Source: Betaproteobacteria bacterium HGW-Betaproteobacteria-1
Lineage (GTDB): Bacteria; Pseudomonadota; Gammaproteobacteria; Burkholderiales; Methylophilaceae
Length of the DNA stretch: 64,000 nt
Assembly: GCA_002842435.1 (NCBI GenBank)
Contig: PHCX01000005.1
Location: 124,001 to 188,000, forward strand
Reading direction: 5' to 3'
Position 1 is the first letter of the stretch, and each line of letters starts with the position of its first letter. Positions 59,468-64,000 of this stretch are shown here, piece by piece. A program made the translations under genes and the position numbers. The notes below the pieces were generated by a model that saw only the letters and a program-made list of their open reading frames with translations, made no database searches and was not told the DNA's origin.

Positions 59468-59468
59468 A
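59451..59468 (+). repeat. att direct repeat, copy 1 (3' end of ssrA)
   Basis: TCCCGCCGGCTCCACCAA, the T-arm/acceptor end of tmRNA including CCA, occurs again without change at 59637-59654. The 3' end of ssrA is a classic target of tyrosine integrases. Confidence 0.85.
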
Positions 59469-59472
59469 ACAC

Positions 59473-59504
59473 AAAAGGGTCACTCGAAAGAGTGGCCCTT
59501 TTTG
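59473..59504 (+). terminator. rho-independent terminator after ssrA
   Basis: AAAAGGGTCACTC pairs with GAGTGGCCCTTTT around a GAAA tetraloop (one G-U pair), followed by TTTGTTT. It begins 6 bp past the tmRNA. Confidence 0.88.
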
Positions 59505-59518
59505 TTTGATCAATACGG

Positions 59519-59634
59519 GAAGCGAACCCGCAGCGGGTTCGACTAGCCGACCATGTGTCGGCTGGACGCGGAACGCAGTGCAGCGGGCCTGAGTGCAGGC
59601 CGAGGTTTTCGCGGAAGCAACGCGAAAGCCGAGC
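59519..59634. repeat. four consecutive hairpins between the ssrA repeats
   Basis: Stems: 59524-59531/59533-59540 (GAACCCGC), 59545-59551/59557-59563 (AGCCGAC), 59586-59591/59596-59601 (GGCCTG) and 59604-59613/59621-59630 (10 bp with one G-U). All are palindromic and closely spaced, so a transcript or single strand would be almost fully structured. There is no credible open frame. The role is unknown. Confidence 0.7.
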
Positions 59635-59636
59635 AA

Positions 59637-59654
59637 TCCCGCCGGCTCCACCAA
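59637..59654 (+). repeat. att direct repeat, copy 2
   Basis: Exact copy of the ssrA 3' end (TCCCGCCGGCTCCACCAA), 186 bp downstream. The foregoing bases are not tmRNA, so this is an attachment-site scar, not a second gene. Confidence 0.85.
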
Positions 59655-59661
59655 TCCCGCA

Positions 59662-59691
59662 AACCCCAACCGGAAACGGTTGGGGTTTTTT
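59662..59691 (+). terminator. rho-independent terminator after the second ssrA repeat
   Basis: Perfect 11-bp stem AACCCCAACCG (59662-59672) with 59677-59687, GAAA tetraloop, and six T. The transcript it ends would come from the hairpin cassette, as no gene precedes it; it may have been the original ssrA terminator, moved away by an insertion. Confidence 0.85.
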
Positions 59692-59917
59692 ATTGCCCGT
59701 ATCCTATGGCTTGGCCTTCGAAAATCGCCAGCAGGTCATCCAATGCCTGGTTCATCCACCTGAGGTCACCGACTTAGCCCAAGTGGATGGCGTCCTGGTT
59801 GTGGTTGAGGTGGCCGTCGGCCAGTTACTGCAATGTTTCTAACTTGTCGCGGACCATCGGCAGGCGCTGGAGGATGGAGAAGCCAAGTTCGGCTAAACAG
59901 GGTAATCATTCATTTAT
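59690..59917 (-). pseudogene. decayed ORF with two in-frame stops
   Basis: On the minus strand one frame reads LAELGFSILQRLPMVRDKLE, then a stop, LADGHLNHNQDAIHLG, a stop, and VGDLRWMNQALDDLLAIFEG to a final TAA. The continuous protein-like composition across two stops suggests a small helical protein that has decayed by point mutation. The family is not recognised. Confidence 0.5.
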
Positions 59918-59937
59918 CGGGGCAATGGAGTGGTTAT

Positions 59938-59969
59938 TTACCCCAATTCAAGGTACGATTACCCCATTT
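59938..59969 (+). promoter_or_regulatory. paired TTACCCCA motifs upstream of fic
   Basis: TTACCCCAATT (59938-59948) and TTACCCCATTT (59959-59969) are direct repeats exactly 21 bp (two helix turns) apart, ending 19 bp before the fic ATG. This is the layout of an operator bound by a protein on one DNA face; the Fic protein itself ends in a putative winged helix that could bind it. Confidence 0.45.
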
Positions 59970-59988
59970 GCGGCCCCTGAGATCATTC

Positions 59989-61083
59989 ATGCACTCACTC
60001 TTGCCCGATTACCTCGCCAAGCTGCGCTTTGACGCCCAGCAACTGGCGACGCTGCGCGCTCTGGGCGAGTACAGGGGCAAGCAGCAGTTGTACGTAGCGC
60101 AGTCGCCTGAAGTGTTGAGCGACTTGCGGCAGGTGGCCGTGGTGGAGTCCACCGAGTCATCCAACCGCCTGGAGGGTGTGGTGGTCGCGGCACACCGCCT
60201 GAAATCCCTGGTGCTTAAAAATGCCACACCGCAAAGCCGCTCCGAGCAAGAGGTGGCAGGCTACCGTGACGCGCTCGGCCTGATCCACGAAAGCGGTGAG
60301 CAGATGCCGTTTTCAGAGGGCACCGTCCTGCAGCTCCACGGCATTCTGTATCGCTACATGCCACAGCCGGGCGGGCACTGGAAAGCTACTAACAACGACA
60401 TCGTCGAGCGCCACCCAGATGGCAGCTCGCGCATTCGCTTCCGGCCCGTGGCGGCGCATCTCACGCCCATGGCGATGACTGACCTGATTGCGCGCTACCG
60501 CACTGCACTGGATCAACACTTGGCCGACCCGTTGGTGCTGGTGCCGCTGGTTATCCTCGATTTTCTCTGCATCCACCCATTTTCGGATGGCAATGGCCGC
60601 ATGGCGCGGCTGCTCACCTTGCAGTTGCTCTATCACTTCGACTACGCCGTGGGCCGCTTTATCAGCCTGGAGCGCATCTTCGAAGAATCGAAAGAAAGCT
60701 ATTACGAAACACTGGAAGCCAGCTCGCAAGGCTGGCATGACGGCACCCACGATATTGCTCCGTGGCTGGACTACTTCTGGGGCGCACTGCTGCGCGCCTA
60801 CAAGGAATTCGAGGATCGTGTCGGTACCATTGAACGCGGCCGCGGCGCCAAGGGCGACCGGGTGCGCGCCGAAATCCTCAAGAGAAACCTGCCGTTTTCG
60901 ATTTCGGAAATCGAAGAAGCCTGCCCCGGCATCAGTCGCGACATGGTGCGCGTCGTCTTGCGTGCCATGAAAGCTGAAGGGTTGATCACGCCAACGGGCA
61001 AAGGCCGTGCAGCCAAGTGGGAGCAGACACCACAACCTGTTGGGCAAGCTATCCTTGCCCAGCCACACAGATCGGGCAACTGA
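59989..61083 (+). CDS. fic: Fic-family protein with C-terminal winged helix
   Basis: 364 residues from ATG 59989; the frame is open to 59833 but the added part is not protein-like. The N-terminal inhibitory motif is Ser58-Asn-Arg-Leu-Glu62-Gly63, making it class II (self-inhibited). The catalytic motif begins at His196: HPFSDGNGRMAR, complete. Fic enzymes mostly transfer AMP to protein hydroxyls. Residues about 280-345 (LPFSISEIEEACPGISRDMVRVVLRAMKAEGLI) form a winged-helix DNA-binding element. It lies 18 bp before hsdR, in what is probably one operon, inside the ssrA-linked island. The target is unknown. Confidence 0.9.
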   Translation: MHSLLPDYLAKLRFDAQQLATLRALGEYRGKQQLYVAQSPEVLSDLRQVAVVESTESSNRLEGVVVAAHRLKSLVLKNATPQSRSEQEVAGYRDALGLIHESGEQMPFSEGTVLQLHGILYRYMPQPGGHWKATNNDIVERHPDGSSRIRFRPVAAHLTPMAMTDLIARYRTALDQHLADPLVLVPLVILDFLCIHPFSDGNGRMARLLTLQLLYHFDYAVGRFISLERIFEESKESYYETLEASSQGWHDGTHDIAPWLDYFWGALLRAYKEFEDRVGTIERGRGAKGDRVRAEILKRNLPFSISEIEEACPGISRDMVRVVLRAMKAEGLITPTGKGRAAKWEQTPQPVGQAILAQPHRSGN

Positions 61084-61101
61084 AAGGGAGATCGGTACCT
61101 C

Positions 61102-63900
61102 ATGACCAAATCCGAGGCACAAACCCGGTCAGAGTTGATTGACCAGCAACTCGCTCAGGCTGGCTGGAATGTCAAAGACCACACCCAGGTCGTCGAAGAG
61201 TTCGACATCCTCACCCCCTTGCCTGAAGGTGTAGCAGAGCCACGCACGCCTTATGAGGGGCACCAATTCAGTGATTACGTCCTGCTGGGTAAAGACCGCA
61301 AGCCGCTGGCGGTGATCGAGGCCAAAAAGACCAGCCGCGATGCTGCCATTGGCCGTGAGCAGGCGAAACAGTATTGCTACAACATCCAGCAGCAATCGGG
61401 TGGTGAATTGCCTTTCTGCTTCTACACCAATGGCCACGAAACCTATTTCTGGGATCTGGAGAATGCCCCGCCGCGTAAGGTCATCGGCTTTCCAACGCGC
61501 GACGATCTGGAACGCTTTGCCTACATCCGCCGCAATCGCAAGCCGCTAACGCAAGAATTCATCAATACCTCAATTGCCGGGCGAGACTACCAAATACGCG
61601 CAATTCGTTCAGTGCTCGAAGGCATTGAGCAAAAAAAGTGCGATTTTCTGCTAGTGATGGCCACTGGTACCGGCAAGACCCGCACCTGCATTGCCATGGT
61701 CGATGCCCTGATGCGCGCAGGCCACGCTGAGAGGGTGTTATTTCTGGTTGATCGCATAGCATTACGAGAGCAGGCGCTTGCAGCTTTCAAAGAACACATG
61801 CCCAATGAACCACGCTGGCCGAATGTAGGTGAAAAGCTGATTGCCACGGATCGCCGTATTTACGTTGCCACCTATCCCACGATGCTCAACATCATTCGGG
61901 ACGAGACGCAGCAGTTGTCGCCGCACTTCTTCGATTTCATCGTCGTCGATGAGAGCCACCGCTCGATTTACAACACCTACGGCGAAGTACTCGACTATTT
62001 TAAAACCATCACCCTGGGTTTGACGGCCACGCCGACCGACATCATCGATCACAACACCTTCCAGCTTTTCCATTGCGAAGATGGCTTGCCGACCTTTGCC
62101 TACACATTTGAAGAGGCCGTGAACAATGTGCCTCCTTACCTCTGCAACTTCCAGGTCATGAAGATTCAGACCAAGTTCCAGATGGAGGGCATCAGCAAGC
62201 GCACGATTTCCCTGGAAGACCAGAAGAAGCTGATCTTGCAGGGCAAAGAGGTTGAGGAGATCAACTTCGAAGGCACACAGCTCGAAAAGCAGGTGGTCAA
62301 CAAGGGTACCAACACCCTGATTGTCCGCGAGTTCATGGAAGAAGCCATCAAGGACGCCAACGGCGTGCTGCCGGGCAAAACCATCTTCTTCTGCGCCACC
62401 AAGGCCCATGCCCGGCGCATGGAAGAAATCTTCGACAAACTCTACCCGCAGTATCACGGCGAGCTGGCCAAGGTGCTGGTGTCGGATGATCCACGCGTCT
62501 ACGGCAAAGGCGGCCTGCTCGATCAGTTCACCAACAACGACATGCCGCGCATCGCCATCAGCGTAGACATGCTCGACACCGGCATCGATGTGCGTGAAAT
62601 CGTTAACCTCGTATTCGCCAAACCGGTCTACTCCTATACCAAGTTCTGGCAGATGGTCGGGCGCGGCACGCGCTTGCTGGAAACCAGCAAACCCAAGCCC
62701 TGGTGCCTTGAGAAAGACGTGTTCCTGATCCTCGACTGCTGGGACAACTTCGAGTACTTCAAGCTCAACCCAAAAGGCAAGGAGCTCAAGCCGCAATTGC
62801 CGCTGCCAGTCCGGCTGGTCGGCCTGCGGCTCGACAAGATCGAGAAGGCCAACGATAGCGGCAATGCCGACATCGCCGCGCGTGAAATCGTCAAGTTGCG
62901 CCGGCAGATTGCCTCACTACCGAAAGAATCGGTAGTGATCAAGGAAGCCGCAGCCGCGCTGGCGCGGCTGGAAGACGAAAATTTCTGGATCAGCCTTAGC
63001 CACGACCGGTTGGAATTCCTGCGCGCTGAAATCAAGCCGTTGTTCCGCACTGTCTCCGAGGCGGATTTCAAGGCCATGCGCTTCGAGCGTGACCTGCTCG
63101 AATACTCGCTGGCCGTACTGAACGAAGACAAGGAGCAAGCCGAAACCCTCAAGGCGGGCATCGTCGAACAGATCAGCGAACTGCCGCTCTCCGTCAGTTT
63201 TGTGAAGCAGGAAGAAACCCTGATTCGCGCCGCGCAAACGAGTCATTACTGGGCCAAGGCCGACGAAGATGCCTTCGACGAACTGGTCGCCAGACTCGGC
63301 CCCTTGATGAAGTTCCGCGAACAAAACCCTGGCCCGGAGCAAACCCACCTCAATCTGGCAGATGAGTTACATAAGAAAGAATGGGTAGAATTCGGCCCGC
63401 AGCACGAGGCGGTCAGCATCACCCGCTACCGCGAAATGGTAGAGGCCTTGATTGCCGAGCTGACCGAGTACAACCTGGTGCTGCAAAAGATCAAGAACGG
63501 CGAGGCGGTAAGCGCGATGGAGGCCAATGAACTGGCCGAACTCTTGCACGAAGAACATCCACACATCACCGAAGAACTGCTGCGCCAGGTCTACAAGAAC
63601 CGCAAGGCGCGCTTTATCCAGTTCATTCGCCATATCCTCGGCATTGAAGTACTCAAAAGTTTCCCGGACGAAGTCAGCGCAGCTTTTGATCACTTCATCC
63701 GCGCTCATACCACGCTCAGCAGCCGGCAAATGGAATTCCTCAACCTGCTGAAGAACTTCATCATCGAGCGCGAAAAGGTAGAGAAGAAAGACCTGATCAA
63801 CGCCCCCTTCACAGTCATTCACCCGCAAGGTATACGCGGTGTATTCAGTCCGGCCGAAATCAACGAAATCCTGCAGCTGACCGAACGGTTGGCTGCCTAA
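61102..63900 (+). CDS. hsdR: type I restriction-modification system, restriction (R) subunit
   Basis: 932 residues. The N-terminal nuclease domain (about 10-150) has the PD-(D/E)xK pattern with D in FSDYVLLGKDRKP and VIEAKK; the motor has Walker A MATGTGKTRT near 187, DESH box FIVVDESHRSIYNTYGEVL, and motif VI region FWQMVGRGTRL. A helical C-terminal part binds HsdM. HsdR translocates and cuts DNA unmethylated at the target. hsdM begins 16 bp later; hsdS would lie beyond the window. Confidence 0.95.
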   Translation: MTKSEAQTRSELIDQQLAQAGWNVKDHTQVVEEFDILTPLPEGVAEPRTPYEGHQFSDYVLLGKDRKPLAVIEAKKTSRDAAIGREQAKQYCYNIQQQSGGELPFCFYTNGHETYFWDLENAPPRKVIGFPTRDDLERFAYIRRNRKPLTQEFINTSIAGRDYQIRAIRSVLEGIEQKKCDFLLVMATGTGKTRTCIAMVDALMRAGHAERVLFLVDRIALREQALAAFKEHMPNEPRWPNVGEKLIATDRRIYVATYPTMLNIIRDETQQLSPHFFDFIVVDESHRSIYNTYGEVLDYFKTITLGLTATPTDIIDHNTFQLFHCEDGLPTFAYTFEEAVNNVPPYLCNFQVMKIQTKFQMEGISKRTISLEDQKKLILQGKEVEEINFEGTQLEKQVVNKGTNTLIVREFMEEAIKDANGVLPGKTIFFCATKAHARRMEEIFDKLYPQYHGELAKVLVSDDPRVYGKGGLLDQFTNNDMPRIAISVDMLDTGIDVREIVNLVFAKPVYSYTKFWQMVGRGTRLLETSKPKPWCLEKDVFLILDCWDNFEYFKLNPKGKELKPQLPLPVRLVGLRLDKIEKANDSGNADIAAREIVKLRRQIASLPKESVVIKEAAAALARLEDENFWISLSHDRLEFLRAEIKPLFRTVSEADFKAMRFERDLLEYSLAVLNEDKEQAETLKAGIVEQISELPLSVSFVKQEETLIRAAQTSHYWAKADEDAFDELVARLGPLMKFREQNPGPEQTHLNLADELHKKEWVEFGPQHEAVSITRYREMVEALIAELTEYNLVLQKIKNGEAVSAMEANELAELLHEEHPHITEELLRQVYKNRKARFIQFIRHILGIEVLKSFPDEVSAAFDHFIRAHTTLSSRQMEFLNLLKNFIIEREKVEKKDLINAPFTVIHPQGIRGVFSPAEINEILQLTERLAA

Positions 63901-63915
63901 ATAACAGGGCATCCC

Positions 63916-64000
63916 ATGCTACAAAACAACCCCGAACTCAAAAGCAAGATCGACCAACTATGGAACAAATTCTGGAGCGGCGGCATCAGCAATCCGCTCA
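63916..64000 (+). CDS. hsdM: type I restriction-modification system, methylase (M) subunit, 5' fragment
   Basis: Only the first 28 codons are in the window: [20 protein letters not shown] then SGGISNPL, the standard N-terminus of the HsdM helical domain (class I SAM-dependent N6-adenine methylase). The gene runs past the right edge. Confidence 0.88.
   Translation, partial: MLQNNPELKSKIDQLWNKFWSGGISNPL

Noticed and set aside
59637-59654. Possible second tmRNA or tRNA end
   Set aside because: Only the last 18 bp match; no acceptor 5' arm or D arm, so it is an att scar.
59833-59988. Upstream extension of the fic frame
   Set aside because: The added residues are basic and featureless and include the operator-like repeats; ATG 59989 begins the helical Fic N-terminus.

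Overview
The window looks like the chromosome of a betaproteobacterium, most likely in or near the Nitrosomonadales (Gallionellaceae/Methylophilales-like). The support is a tmRNA tag ANDETYALAA, the ftsK-lolA-rarA-serS order, an FNR-controlled cbb3 oxidase cluster, and ratA-rnfH beside smpB-ssrA. The taxon is inferred from gene content only. Gene density is high, and most genes are core housekeeping functions.

Layout: (1) 1-2.6 kb: end of an ammonium transporter, ispD-ispF (isoprenoids) and a Smr nuclease-domain gene. (2) 2.7-5.6 kb: oxidative-stress block trxB, dps, oxyR. (3) 5.7-8.7 kb: ftsK and lolA, closed by a strong terminator. (4) 8.8-14.5 kb: an accessory insert in the lolA/rarA neighbourhood, with a TPR plus outer-membrane-barrel protein, a secreted FecR-domain protein, a glycosyltransferase and a GT41 (OGT-like) enzyme. 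(5) 14.5-24.2 kb: rarA, serS, two CPA2 antiporters flanking two tandem-domain Usp genes, mltF and tRNA-Ser(CGA). (6) 24.2-38.3 kb: respiratory and microaerobic block, with a P-type cation ATPase plus small cytochrome c, then ccoI-ccoS-ccoNOQP-ccoG-fixH, fnr, hemN, ompW and a DUF2788 protein. Four FNR boxes sit in front of ccoI, ccoN, hemN and ompW. (7) 38.3-41.9 kb: remnants of a macB-type permease, an ABC-F ATPase, a nitroreductase and greB.

(8) 41.96-53.14 kb: an 11.2-kb putative genomic island bounded by an 18-bp direct repeat, one copy of which is the 3' end of guaA. It carries a very large cyclic beta-1,2-glucan synthase (NdvB/Cgs type) and two envelope lipoprotein genes (DUF4398 and OmpA-like). 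No integrase is recognisable. (9) 53.1-59.5 kb: guaA, a SIMPL protein, guaB, a DUF4124 protein, rnfH, ratA, smpB and ssrA. (10) 59.5-64 kb: a second putative island at the 3' end of ssrA. The last 18 bp of ssrA are duplicated 186 bp downstream, four consecutive hairpins lie between the copies, and then come a decayed ORF, a Fic protein and type I restriction genes hsdR and hsdM (cut by the window end).

The points most worth following up are the exporter/FecR/glycosyltransferase cassette, the two tagged integration sites, the hairpin cassette after ssrA, the local FNR regulon, and a run of ten Gs inside the coding sequence of hemN.
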